A stretch of 64,000 bases of DNA from Glycocaulis abyssi (GTDB taxonomy: Bacteria; Pseudomonadota; Alphaproteobacteria; Caulobacterales; Maricaulaceae). Below the pieces are notes generated by a model. That model was not told where the DNA came from, searched no databases, and saw nothing but the letters and a program-made list of their open reading frames with translations. A program made the translations under genes and the position numbers. Below are positions 19,886 through 29,074 of this stretch, one piece after another. Within the stretch, counting starts at the first letter, position 1. Each line of letters begins with the position of its first letter. The DNA is taken from NCBI RefSeq assembly GCF_041429775.1, contig NZ_CP163421.1, forward strand, positions 930,001 through 994,000, given 5' to 3'.

Positions 19886-21982
19886 ATGACCCACGATTCG
19901 CAAAATGACCTGTTTGGCGGCGGCGCGCCTGCCCCGAAACCCGCCTCGCCCGCCCCGCGCGCAGAGCCTGAGCCCGTGAAGGCAGCAGAGCCGTCTGCGC
20001 CGTGCGCGCGCGCAGCCTCTCCTGCTCCGCCACCTCCGCCACAGCCCGGCTATAACGCTTCCTCGATCGAGGTGCTTGAAGGGCTGGAGCCGGTGCGCAA
20101 GCGGCCGGGCATGTATATCGGCGGCACCGACGAGCGCGCGCTGCACCACCTCTTCGCCGAGGTGCTGGACAATGCGATGGACGAGGCAGTGGCTGGCCAT
20201 GCCGACCGCATCGAGGTGCGCCTTGATGAGGAAGGCTTTGTCACCGTTACGGATAATGGCCGCGGCATCCCCGTAGACGAGCACCCGAAATTTCCCGGCA
20301 AGTCGGCGCTGGAAATCGTGATGACCACGCTGCATTCAGGCGGCAAGTTCTCCGACAAAGCCTATCAGACGGCAGGCGGCCTGCACGGGGTCGGCATCTC
20401 GGTCGTCAACGCGCTGTCAGAACGTGTCGAGGTGGAAGTGGCGCGCGACCGCACGCTCTGGGGGCTCAATTTCTCACGCGGCACGCCGCTGGGCAGCTTG
20501 CAGAAACTCGGCGCAGCGCCCAATCGGCGCGGCACCAAAATCCGCTTTAAGCCAGACCACGAGATTTTCGGCAGCCGCGCGCATTTCAAGCCCGCGCGCC
20601 TGTTTGCCATGTCACGCTCGAAGGCATTCCTGCGCCGGGGCGTGGAGATACGCTGGTCGTGCGTGCCTGAGCTGGTCGAAGGCACGGCAACGCCGCCTGA
20701 GGCCGTGCTCTCCTTCCCCGGCGGCTTGGCCGATCATCTCGAAGAACTGGTCAAGGGCGCGGCCCTTGTTACCGAGAACTTCTCAGGCCGTGTCGAGCGC
20801 TCTGAAGGGCGCATGGGCGCTGTGGAATGGGCCGTCGGATTCTCCGCCAACGGATTTGGCGAGCATGACAGCTTTTCCAATTCCTACTGCAACACCGTGC
20901 CCACCCCGCAAGGCGGTACGCACGAGGCGGGCCTGCGCGCCGCGCTCTCCAAAAGCCTGAAAGCGCACGCCGAGCTGGCGGGCAATCGCAAGGCCGGCCT
21001 CATCACGCCGGACGATGTGATGGGCGGGGCGGGCGTGCTGGTCTCCATCTTCCTGAAAGACCCGGAGTTTCAGGGCCAGACCAAGGACCGGCTCGCCACG
21101 GCAGAGGCGCAACGCCTTGTCGAGAACGCCATCCGCGACCGGTTTGACCACTGGCTCGCCGCCCGGCCCAAGGAAGCGGCCCGCCTGATCGACTGGGCGG
21201 TTGAGCGCGCCGAGGACCGGCTGAAGAAGAAGAAGGAAAAGGAAGTCCAGCGCCAGAGCGCGACCCGCCGCCTGCGCCTTCCCGGCAAGCTGGCCGACTG
21301 CTCCACCTCCGGCGCGGACGGCACGGAAATCTTCCTCGTTGAGGGCGATTCGGCCGGCGGCTCGGCCAAGCAGGCGCGCGACCGCAAGACGCAAGCCATC
21401 CTTCCCTTGCGCGGGAAAATCCTGAACGTCGCCTCGGCAACGCCGGACAAGATCGCCGCCAATCAGGAAATTTCCGATCTGATGCTGGCGCTCGGCACAC
21501 GTCCGGGCTCCAAGTTCGATCTTGAGGACCTGCGCTATGAGCGCGTCATAATCATGTGCGACGCGGACGTGGACGGGGCACATATCGCGGCGCTTCTGGC
21601 CACCTTCTTCTATCGCTTCACGCCGGGCCTGATCGAGAGCGGACGCCTGTTCATGGCACAGCCGCCCCTCTATCGCCTGACCGTCGGGGCCAAGACCCTC
21701 TACGCGCAGGACGAGGCAGAGAAGGACGCCATTATGAATGGCGAGTTCAAGGGCAAGCGCGTCGAGCTTGGCCGCTTCAAGGGGCTAGGCGAGATGACGC
21801 CGGCCCAGCTCAAAGCCACCACCATGAACCCGCAGACGCGCTCACTCGCGCGCGTGACCATTGATGACGCCTTCCGCGAGGAGGCCGATGATCTGGTGGA
21901 AACCCTGATGGGCAAGAAGGCAGAGCTGCGCTTCCAGTACATCCAGGAACATGCGCCCTTCGTGGAAGCGATTGATTTGTAG
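19886..21982 (+). CDS. parE: DNA topoisomerase IV subunit B
   Basis: A protein of about 698 residues forming the ATPase half of topoisomerase IV, which decatenates replicated chromosomes. GHKL motifs are EVLDNAMDEAV and VTDNGRGIPVDEHP; the K-loop region is GGLHGVGISVVNALS. The TOPRIM domain has FLVEGDSAGGSAKQARDR and CDADVDGAHI, and the PLRGKILNV signature follows. An N-terminal Pro/Ala-rich extension of about 57 residues precedes the ATPase domain. The ATG at 19886 directly follows GGTG; a GTG at 19883 is also possible. ParE rather than GyrB is favoured by the length (no GyrB-type insert). Confidence 0.94.
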   Translation: MTHDSQNDLFGGGAPAPKPASPAPRAEPEPVKAAEPSAPCARAASPAPPPPPQPGYNASSIEVLEGLEPVRKRPGMYIGGTDERALHHLFAEVLDNAMDEAVAGHADRIEVRLDEEGFVTVTDNGRGIPVDEHPKFPGKSALEIVMTTLHSGGKFSDKAYQTAGGLHGVGISVVNALSERVEVEVARDRTLWGLNFSRGTPLGSLQKLGAAPNRRGTKIRFKPDHEIFGSRAHFKPARLFAMSRSKAFLRRGVEIRWSCVPELVEGTATPPEAVLSFPGGLADHLEELVKGAALVTENFSGRVERSEGRMGAVEWAVGFSANGFGEHDSFSNSYCNTVPTPQGGTHEAGLRAALSKSLKAHAELAGNRKAGLITPDDVMGGAGVLVSIFLKDPEFQGQTKDRLATAEAQRLVENAIRDRFDHWLAARPKEAARLIDWAVERAEDRLKKKKEKEVQRQSATRRLRLPGKLADCSTSGADGTEIFLVEGDSAGGSAKQARDRKTQAILPLRGKILNVASATPDKIAANQEISDLMLALGTRPGSKFDLEDLRYERVIIMCDADVDGAHIAALLATFFYRFTPGLIESGRLFMAQPPLYRLTVGAKTLYAQDEAEKDAIMNGEFKGKRVELGRFKGLGEMTPAQLKATTMNPQTRSLARVTIDDAFREEADDLVETLMGKKAELRFQYIQEHAPFVEAIDL

Positions 21983-22091
21983 GGGTGAACCGCTCAACTC
22001 CTTGTGATGTAACACAATAACCCCCTTCCCCCGCTGGCGGATTCCGGCGAACCTGCTGGCCGCTAAGAAATCTTACGGGGAGGGTTGAACG

Positions 22092-23552
22092 GTGGCGATA
22101 CACGGTTCACGGAACAAGGGCGCGCTATGGCCCATGATGGCGGGCGCGCTGGCAGGGCTGGCCGCCCTTGGCCTTGCGGCCTGTAATGGCGATGCAGGCG
22201 AGACCGCAAACGGCAATGGTGCCAGCACTGGCAATGGTGACGGGCTTGTCCGCTTTAACCCGGACCCCTACCCCTCCACCTACACTCCCTTCCCCTCCGA
22301 AGTGGTGCTCATTCAGGGCGCGACCGTCTTTGACGGCATTGGCGGCGAGTTTGAAAACTACGACGTGCTGATGCAGGACGGGCGCATTGCCGGTATCGGC
22401 GAAGGGCTCGAGGCTCCGGACGGCGCAACCATCGTTGACGGGCGCGGACGCTATGTAACGCCGGGCGTGATCGATATTCACTCCCATCTGGGCGTCTACC
22501 CCTCCCCCGGCGTCAGCGCCCATAGCGACGGCAATGAGATCACCAGCCCGGTGACGGCAGAGGTCTGGGCCGAGCACGGCGTCTGGCCGCAGGATCCCGG
22601 CTTTGACACTGCTCTGGCCGGCGGCGTGACTACGCTGCACGTGCTGCCGGGCTCGGCGAACCTGTTTGGCGGACGCGGCATCACGCTGCGCAACGTGCCT
22701 TCGCGCACCGTACAGGGCATGAAGTTTCCTGATGCCCCCTACACGCTGAAAATGGCCTGCGGCGAGAACCCGAAACGCGTCTATGGCGGACAGGGCCGCG
22801 CGCCCGGCTCACGCATGGGCAATATGGCCGGCTACCGCGAAGCCTGGCAGCGCGCGGTGGAATACCGCCGCGCCTGGCACCGCTATTGGGATGCCGGCGA
22901 TGCGGACGCCACGCCGCCGACCCGCAATCTGGAGCTGGATACGCTGATGGGCGTGCTGGAGGGTGAAATCCTCATCCAGATGCACTGCTACCGCGCCGAT
23001 GAAATGGCGCTGGTGCTCGATATGGCAGACGAGTTCGACTATCAGGTGACCACGTTCCACCACGCGGTCGAAGCCTACAAGATCGGCGACATGCTGGCCG
23101 AGCGTGATGTCTGCGCCGCTGTCTGGGCCGACTGGGGCGGGTTCAAGATGGAAGCCTACGATTCCATCAACGAAAATCTCGCCCTCGTTCACGCTGCGGG
23201 TGCATGCGCGATGATCCACTCTGATGACCAGCTAGGTATCCAGCGGCTCAATCAGGAGGTCGCCAAGGCGCTCGCCGCCGGGCGAAGGCTCGGCATAGAG
23301 GTCAGTGATGGCGAAGCCGTCGCCTGGTTCACCTCCAACCCGGCTCGCGGGCTTGGCATTTTCGACGAGACGGGATCGCTGGAAGCAGGCAAGCGCGCCG
23401 ATGTCGTGCTGTGGTCTGCCCATCCCTTCTCCACCTACGCCGTCGCCGATCACGTCTATATCGACGGGGCGCTGATGTTCGACCGCGAAGACCCGGCCCG
23501 GCGCACCGTGCGTGACTTCACCCTCGGCCAGCCCGGCGAAGGAGTGCTGTAA
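22092..23552 (+). CDS. Exported amidohydrolase, lipoprotein
   Basis: A 486-residue metal-dependent amidohydrolase, probably acting outside the cytoplasm. A lipobox LAAC gives lipid-modified Cys31, followed by a Gly/Asn-rich linker. The HxH metal motif is in GVIDIHSHLGVYP. Later metal ligands are likely in QMHCYRAD, TFHHAVEAYK and IHSDDQ. GTG at 22092 has GGGGAGGG before it. It is one nucleotide from a second amidohydrolase gene, so the two surely form an operon. Relatives are often annotated as imidazolonepropionase-like or dipeptidase-like; the substrate is not known. Confidence 0.85.
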   Translation: MAIHGSRNKGALWPMMAGALAGLAALGLAACNGDAGETANGNGASTGNGDGLVRFNPDPYPSTYTPFPSEVVLIQGATVFDGIGGEFENYDVLMQDGRIAGIGEGLEAPDGATIVDGRGRYVTPGVIDIHSHLGVYPSPGVSAHSDGNEITSPVTAEVWAEHGVWPQDPGFDTALAGGVTTLHVLPGSANLFGGRGITLRNVPSRTVQGMKFPDAPYTLKMACGENPKRVYGGQGRAPGSRMGNMAGYREAWQRAVEYRRAWHRYWDAGDADATPPTRNLELDTLMGVLEGEILIQMHCYRADEMALVLDMADEFDYQVTTFHHAVEAYKIGDMLAERDVCAAVWADWGGFKMEAYDSINENLALVHAAGACAMIHSDDQLGIQRLNQEVAKALAAGRRLGIEVSDGEAVAWFTSNPARGLGIFDETGSLEAGKRADVVLWSAHPFSTYAVADHVYIDGALMFDREDPARRTVRDFTLGQPGEGVL

Positions 23553-23553
23553 G

Positions 23554-24828
23554 ATGATGAAATCTCTCATATCTGCTGCGGCACTGGCCGCCATCGGCCT
23601 TGGCGCGGCATCGGCCCAGACCATCGCCGTCACCAATGGCCGCGTTGTCACCAATAGCGATGCCGGCATTGTTGAAAGCGGCTCGGTGCTTATCCGCGAC
23701 GGTGTCATCGTGGCCGCTGGCGCGAATGTTTCCATCCCCGACGGGGTGGAAACTGTTGACGCCAATGGCGGCTGGATCACGCCGGGCATATTCCACCCGC
23801 ATACCCAGCTTGGCCTGATCGAAGTGGCACTTGAAAGCTCCACATCGGATGCCTCAGCGCCCGGTGCGAGCTTCACCGCCGCCATCGATGTGGCCGACGG
23901 CTTCAACCCGGCAGGCGGGCATATTCCCGACAGCCGCCGGCGGGGCATCACGCGCTTTGCGGTCTTCCCGTCAACGGGAAGCGGCGTGATCGGCGGACGC
24001 GGGGCCCTGGCCAACAGCTCCGGCCAGCCGGACTCCATCTTTGATGACCGCACCTTCCTTTATGTCGACCTGTCGCAGTCCGGCGCGTCGACCGCGGGCG
24101 GTTCACGCAATGCGGCCTGGGCCTATCTGCGGGCAGCCTTTGAGGATGCGCGCTTCTATCCGGGACGCTTCATGTCCCACCATGAGGGTGATGCCATCAA
24201 CCGGTTCGACGCGGCATCCCTGGTATCCGCCGTGCGCGGTGAGATCCCGATTGTCCTGCAGGTCGAGCGGGCGTCCGATATCCGCCGCGCCCTGCGCTTT
24301 GCCCAGCAGCACCCGTCAGCGCGCTTTATCCTGGCCGGTGCCGCCGAAAGCTGGATGGTCGCCGACGAAATCGCGGCCGCCGGCATTCCCGTCATCATGG
24401 ACCCGCTGCGCAACCTGCCTGCCAGCTTCGACGTACTGGCCGCGCGCCTGGATGCCCCTGCCCGGCTTCACGCCGCAGGTGTGCAGACCGCCTACACCAC
24501 GATCAGCGCAGACCTCTATTTCAATCCGCGCCTGATTACCCAGCATGCGGGCAATGCCGTGGCCCACGGCGCCAGCTGGGAGGACGCCTTCCGGGCCATC
24601 ACCCTGACCCCGGCCGAGATATATGGTGTGGGTGACCGCTATGGCGCACTGGCCGACGGTTATGCCGGTGATGTGGTGATCTGGGACGGCGACCCGCTGG
24701 AAGTGATGAGCGCGCCGGTGGCCGTCATCATTGACGGGGTCAGCCAGTCCATGATCTCGCGCCAGTCCCGGCTCGCCGAGCGCTATGCCGAGCGCGTCCC
24801 GGACGGCCAGTACGGCTATCGTCACTAG
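23554..24828 (+). CDS. Exported amidohydrolase, periplasmic
   Basis: A 424-residue protein with a Sec signal peptide (residues 1-23, ending GAASAQ) and an amidohydrolase fold. The N-terminal strand set (AVTNGRVVTN, VLIRDGVIVAAG) and the motif TPGIFHPHTQLG, with HxH retained, are typical. The C-terminal segment TPAEIYGVGDRYGALADGYAGDVVIWDG is the usual return to the beta-sandwich, but the other metal ligands are less obvious than in the upstream paralogue. GAAGGAG overlaps the end of the previous gene. It may pair with that protein, as tandem exported amidohydrolases often do. Confidence 0.82.
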   Translation: MMKSLISAAALAAIGLGAASAQTIAVTNGRVVTNSDAGIVESGSVLIRDGVIVAAGANVSIPDGVETVDANGGWITPGIFHPHTQLGLIEVALESSTSDASAPGASFTAAIDVADGFNPAGGHIPDSRRRGITRFAVFPSTGSGVIGGRGALANSSGQPDSIFDDRTFLYVDLSQSGASTAGGSRNAAWAYLRAAFEDARFYPGRFMSHHEGDAINRFDAASLVSAVRGEIPIVLQVERASDIRRALRFAQQHPSARFILAGAAESWMVADEIAAAGIPVIMDPLRNLPASFDVLAARLDAPARLHAAGVQTAYTTISADLYFNPRLITQHAGNAVAHGASWEDAFRAITLTPAEIYGVGDRYGALADGYAGDVVIWDGDPLEVMSAPVAVIIDGVSQSMISRQSRLAERYAERVPDGQYGYRH

Positions 24829-24831
24829 AGA

Positions 24832-24878
24832 TATCGCTGCTGCAGGTATGGGCGTTAAGTCACACTGCGGCAGCGATA
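24832..24878 (+). other. Long hairpin between the amidohydrolase operon and rhlE-like gene
   Basis: TATCGCTGCTGCAG (24832-24845) pairs with CTGCGGCAGCGATA (24865-24878) at 13 of 14 positions around a 19-nt loop. No T-run follows on either strand, so it is not a standard terminator. It could be part of the helicase mRNA leader or a factor-binding site. Confidence 0.5.
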
Positions 24879-25010
24879 CATCACGTCTGCGCTAGGATGC
24901 GTTGACACGCAATGGCGCGCGCCTATGTTGCGCGACGCAAGCGGCTTGCGATCCGCGCAACCCGCCCGAACGTATGACAGCGCGCTCCGAGCCTTGAGGC
25001 CGGGGCGGAT

Positions 25011-26438
25011 ATGAGGCGCATGACTTTCGATGATCTGGGCTTGAGCCCGAACCTGCTGGCAGCCATCAAGGACGCTGGCTACACCAGTCCGACCCCTATC
25101 CAGGCCGGTGCCATTCCGGTGGCACTGACTGGCCGCGATGTACTTGGAATCGCGCAGACGGGGACGGGCAAGACCGCCTCTTTCACCCTGCCGCTGATTG
25201 AACGCCTGTCGCGTGGCCGTGCGCGTGCGCGTATGCCCCGTTCGCTGATCCTCTGCCCCACGCGCGAACTGGCCGACCAGGTGGCGCAGAATGTGCGCCT
25301 CTATGCGAAGAACCACAAGCTGACCATGGCGCTGCTGATTGGCGGGGTCGCCTTCCAGCCGCAAAAGGAAATTCTCGACAAGGGCGCGGACATTCTCATC
25401 GCGACGCCCGGCCGCCTGCTGGACCATTTCGAGCGCGGCGGACTGATGCTCATGGGCATCGAGATCATGGTCGTCGATGAAGCCGACCGCATGCTCGACA
25501 TGGGCTTCATCCCCGATATTGAACGCATTTTCTCGCTCGTGCCGCCGCGCCGGCAGACCCTGTTCTTCTCCGCGACCATGCCCAATGAAATCGTGCGGAT
25601 CGTGAACACCTTCCTTAAGGATCCCGAGCGCATCGAAGTCTCGCGCCCGGCCCAGACCGCCGAGACCATCAAGCAATACATCGTGCGTGTCGCCGATGGC
25701 TCTCCTGCAGGCAAACGTGCCGCGCTGCGTGCCGCCATCAACCGCGACAACGTCAAGAACGGCATCGTGTTCTGCAACCGCAAGCGCGATGTCGACATTG
25801 TCGCGCGCTCGCTGCAGCGCCATGGCTTCTCTGCGGCCGCGATCCACGGTGATCTGGCACAGGCCCAGCGCATGAAGACGCTGGCCGATTTCAAATCCGA
25901 TCAGGTGCGCATTCTGGTGGCGTCGGACGTCGCGGCCCGTGGCCTCGATATTCCCGCAGTCAGCCATGTCTTCAATTTCGACATCCCGCGCAACGCGGAT
26001 GATTATGTCCACCGCATCGGTCGTACCGGCCGCGCCGGGCTGACCGGCGAATCGATCACGCTAGTAACGGGCGATGACAAGAAATCGCTCGCCAATGTCG
26101 TCAAGCTGATCGGCGGCGAACCGGAGACACTGGCGCTGGACGGCGCGCCAACTTCAGCCCCGGCGCCTGCCAAGGCTGGCGAAGCCGAAGGTGAGGTCAA
26201 GGCAGCCCGGTCACGCCGTGGCGGCCGTGCGCGCAAGCGCGCAGCGCCCGAAAAAGCTGACAGCCAGCCCCCTGCCCAGCCAGCGGCTCCGGCAGAGGAC
26301 GCAGCCCCGGCGCCTGCAAACGATGTGGAAACCGGCAAACGCCGCAAGCCACGTGGCAAGGACAAGGGTGAAAGCGTGAAAGCGGCCGGTTTCGGCGATC
26401 ATGTTCCCGAATTCCTGCTGCGCTCGGCATTCGGCTAG
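25011..26438 (+). CDS. DEAD-box RNA helicase (RhlE-like)
   Basis: A 475-residue ATP-dependent RNA helicase. All core motifs are present: Q motif (PTPIQ), I (AQTGTGKT), Ia (PTRELADQ), Ib (TPGRLLD), II (DEAD), III (SAT), V (ARGLDIP) and VI (HRIGRTGRAG). The core ends near residue 375, followed by a low-complexity tail rich in Ala, Pro, Lys and Arg (RSRRGGRARKRAAP), as in RhlE proteins that use such tails for RNA binding or condensate formation. An alternative start is the ATG at 25020. RhlE in this class works in ribosome assembly, cold adaptation and RNA decay. Confidence 0.92.
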   Translation: MRRMTFDDLGLSPNLLAAIKDAGYTSPTPIQAGAIPVALTGRDVLGIAQTGTGKTASFTLPLIERLSRGRARARMPRSLILCPTRELADQVAQNVRLYAKNHKLTMALLIGGVAFQPQKEILDKGADILIATPGRLLDHFERGGLMLMGIEIMVVDEADRMLDMGFIPDIERIFSLVPPRRQTLFFSATMPNEIVRIVNTFLKDPERIEVSRPAQTAETIKQYIVRVADGSPAGKRAALRAAINRDNVKNGIVFCNRKRDVDIVARSLQRHGFSAAAIHGDLAQAQRMKTLADFKSDQVRILVASDVAARGLDIPAVSHVFNFDIPRNADDYVHRIGRTGRAGLTGESITLVTGDDKKSLANVVKLIGGEPETLALDGAPTSAPAPAKAGEAEGEVKAARSRRGGRARKRAAPEKADSQPPAQPAAPAEDAAPAPANDVETGKRRKPRGKDKGESVKAAGFGDHVPEFLLRSAFG

Positions 26439-26562
26439 GCGCGAAAATAATTCAAAATTCGTCTGCCGCGTTTACCCCATCTTTCCAAAGCGCCCCTAAT
26501 CTCTCGCCTCAAGGGAGTCATTGGTCCGAAGAATTCGGTCTGGAAAATACGGGGAAGTTCAC

Positions 26563-27618
26563 GTGAACGGTCGCTTGCAAACATATGAAGGCATTGATCT
26601 TGCGCGGCGCGCGCTGGACCTTATGGACGAGCACGATGTAGCTCCCACCCCGCAGAACTACGCCGTCTGGGTTGCTTACGTTTCTGATTCAATCCCCGAA
26701 CTGTCCGAAACGCTCCAGCGCGCCGTCGATAAGGGCGGCCCGATCGATGATGATCTGTGCGACGAGCTCTACGAGCGCCACTTCACCTTCAAGCGCATTC
26801 AGGATGCCGTGCTGGACACTGGCGGGGCGATGAGCCGCGAGCTGGGCGCCGTCGTGAAGACGCTCGAAGCAGCAGAACGCGACACTGCCGCCTATGGCGA
26901 AGCGCTGGCTGGTGCTTCCGGACAGCTGGGCGACACCACCGATATCGCAGCCTTCAAACGCATGGTGGAGGGGCTGGTCTCCGCCACCGCGCGCATGCAG
27001 CGCCGCTCGCGCGAGCTGGAGCGCCGCCTGCAGGAAACCTCCGTGGAGGTGAACCAGCTGCGCGGTAATCTGGAAAGGGTCCGCGAAGAAGCGATGACCG
27101 ACGCCCTCACCGGCCTCGCCAACCGCAAACGCTTTGATGAAGCCATGCGCAAGGCCCGCCGTGATGCGGATCTGCAAGGTGACGATTTCTGCCTGGTGCT
27201 ATGCGATATCGACCATTTCAAGCGCTTCAACGACACTTGGGGGCATCAGACGGGTGACCAGATCATCCGCTTTGTCGCTGCCTGCCTGTCCCGTTTTGCC
27301 AAGGACACCCATATCGTGGCGCGTTATGGCGGTGAGGAATACGCCATCGTCATGCCCAGAACCACCATGGCTGATGCGGCAGAAATCGCCGAGAAGGTCC
27401 GCGCAACAGTCGAATCCAAGCGCCTGCTGCGCAAGTCCACCAACGAGGATCTCGGCCACATCACCGTGTCCATGGGCGTTTCCCAGCATCACGACGGCGA
27501 GTTGGTGGAACGCCTGATCGAGCGGACGGACGCTAACCTTTACAAGTCCAAGCAGACTGGCCGTAACCGCGTTACCGTTGACAGCGTCGAAGACGATACC
27601 GGCGCGGCGGCGGCGTAG
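26563..27618 (+). CDS. Diguanylate cyclase (GGDEF) with helical N-terminal domain
   Basis: A 351-residue cytoplasmic protein that should make c-di-GMP from GTP. Residues about 1-170 are helical with a coiled coil (RMQRRSRELERRLQE) before the GGDEF domain, a DgcB-like layout; no transmembrane segment is seen. The active loop is RYGGEEY. The usual inhibitory I-site RxxD is replaced by KDTH, so product inhibition may be absent. The GTG at 26563 follows GGGGAAG; a TTG at 26521 with AAGGGAG only 3 nt away would add 14 residues. A hairpin terminator follows the stop codon. Confidence 0.88.
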   Translation: MNGRLQTYEGIDLARRALDLMDEHDVAPTPQNYAVWVAYVSDSIPELSETLQRAVDKGGPIDDDLCDELYERHFTFKRIQDAVLDTGGAMSRELGAVVKTLEAAERDTAAYGEALAGASGQLGDTTDIAAFKRMVEGLVSATARMQRRSRELERRLQETSVEVNQLRGNLERVREEAMTDALTGLANRKRFDEAMRKARRDADLQGDDFCLVLCDIDHFKRFNDTWGHQTGDQIIRFVAACLSRFAKDTHIVARYGGEEYAIVMPRTTMADAAEIAEKVRATVESKRLLRKSTNEDLGHITVSMGVSQHHDGELVERLIERTDANLYKSKQTGRNRVTVDSVEDDTGAAAA

Positions 27619-27662
27619 CTTTCGCCACCAGACGCCTTTCCTGATCTGATATTTCGAACGAG

Positions 27663-27696
27663 AATGCACCTCCGGCAAACGGGGGTGCATTTCATT
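27663..27696 (+). terminator. Terminator hairpin after the diguanylate cyclase gene
   Basis: AATGCACCTCCG pairs with CGGGGGTGCATT (12 bp, one G-U pair in RNA) around GCAAA, followed by TCATT. The T-run is weak. It argues against a start codon at 27664 for the next gene. Confidence 0.6.
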
Positions 27697-28413
27697 ATGA
27701 CAAGACAACATGCGGGCGATCCCGATTTTCGATGGCGTGGTGAAAATGTTTCACGCGTGGAAAACCTCTCCGATATCGTTTTCGCCCTCGTCCTGACGCT
27801 GGCAGCGCTGCAGAGCATCCCATCCTCGTTCGATGAGCTGGTGGGTCTCTGGCGTGGGGCCATTTCCATCGCGATGTGCTTTGCGCTGATCCTCCTGATC
27901 TGGCGCACCCACCACATATTCTTCCGCCGCTACGGGCTTGATGACGGCTGGGTGACCGGGTTCAACGCGCTATTGCTCTTCCTCGTACTGATCTACATCT
28001 ATCCCCTGAAATTCATGACGGATTTCGTCGTGAACTATTTCACGGGCGGCTTTGAAACCGCAGCCGAGGTGACTGCCGTCCTGACCTTGTCCCAGGTGCC
28101 GGTGCTATACGCGATCTATGGCGGGTTCTTCGCGGCGGTCTACGGCGTCTTTGCCCTGCTCCACGCCCACGCCCTGCGTCACGCAGATGCGCTGGAGCTG
28201 ACCGCGCAGGAGAGAAGCTGGACGCGCTTCGAGGTCGAGTTCTCGATTGGCACCGTGTTGCTGAGCCTTGCCATCATCGCCCTGGCGTTCGTGCTGCCGG
28301 ACGCTATCGCCGCCTTTTCCGGAATATTGTTCGCCATGATGGGTTTGATTGCGTGGGTGTGCTCGGCACGTGCCAACGCGCGTGTCCTGCGGGCGGGGTC
28401 CGCTACAAGCTAG
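27697..28413 (+). CDS. TMEM175-like (DUF1211) membrane protein, putative potassium channel
   Basis: A 238-residue protein with about six transmembrane helices. The first helix has RVENLSDIVFALVLTL, the TMEM175 signature (RxxxFSD, with Leu in place of Phe). Bacterial members form tetrameric potassium-selective channels without the classical TVGYG filter. The second helix region contains WRTHHIFFRRY, also typical. The start at 27697 lies just past the terminator hairpin; an ATG 11 codons upstream lies inside it. The gene converges on the glutathione S-transferase gene with overlapping stops. Confidence 0.8.
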   Translation: MTRQHAGDPDFRWRGENVSRVENLSDIVFALVLTLAALQSIPSSFDELVGLWRGAISIAMCFALILLIWRTHHIFFRRYGLDDGWVTGFNALLLFLVLIYIYPLKFMTDFVVNYFTGGFETAAEVTAVLTLSQVPVLYAIYGGFFAAVYGVFALLHAHALRHADALELTAQERSWTRFEVEFSIGTVLLSLAIIALAFVLPDAIAAFSGILFAMMGLIAWVCSARANARVLRAGSATS

Positions 28414-29015
28414 GCACCCGCTGGAGGCGCAGTCAGCTTCAGGCTGTCACGCTGTTCCCAGCGCTCCAGATAGGCGCCCAGTCCCGGATGAGCCGCGCGC
28501 CAGTCCAGCTCTGCGTATCTGAGATCAAGATAGGACAGCGCCACGGCAATCGAGAGCGCCCCATGATCCACAGAGCGCTCAAACTGTGCCCGTTCATGGT
28601 CCAGCTGGGCCAGCGTGCGGGCGATGCCTCTTTCCCAGCGTTCGGTCCACGCCTTGTAACGCCGGTTGGCAGGCCGGTTCATCTCGATCCGCCGGCCGAT
28701 CGTCAGGTCCATCAACCCGTCCGCCACCGCCTGCTGGCGCAGGACCAGAAAACGGCTTTCGCCATTAGCGGGAATCCAGCGGTCATCATTGAGCGTGTCG
28801 ATAAACTCGCAGATCAGCGGGGAATCGATCAGCGCCGGGCCGCTCTTGCGGATCAGCGCCGGCACCTTGCCCAGCGGATTGGCGGCCAGCAGCGCCTCCG
28901 GGTCATCAAGCGGCAACGCCTCGACCAGCTCGATCTTGCTTTCGAGGCTCTTCTCGATGATCAGCGCACGGCACTTGCGGGCATAAGGCGAGGTCGGCGA
29001 ATAAAAAAGTTGCAT
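28410..29015 (-). CDS. Glutathione S-transferase family protein
   Basis: A 201-residue protein with an N-terminal thioredoxin-like domain (residues 1-75) opening FYSPTSPYARKCRALI. The cis-proline segment is GKVPALI, and the gamma-glutamyl-binding motif is IDSPLICEFID. An all-helical C-terminal domain follows. It is probably a detoxification or redox enzyme; the substrate is unknown. It is the last minus-strand gene of the suf cluster, 59 bp after the sufA-like gene, and might be co-transcribed with it. Confidence 0.85.
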   Translation of the reverse strand: MQLFYSPTSPYARKCRALIIEKSLESKIELVEALPLDDPEALLAANPLGKVPALIRKSGPALIDSPLICEFIDTLNDDRWIPANGESRFLVLRQQAVADGLMDLTIGRRIEMNRPANRRYKAWTERWERGIARTLAQLDHERAQFERSVDHGALSIAVALSYLDLRYAELDWRAAHPGLGAYLERWEQRDSLKLTAPPAGA

Positions 29016-29074
29016 GCAAGCCCCCGAAATTCAGCCACCGGGTTTAGAAACTCGCAAAGCGGGCGGCAAGTTGC

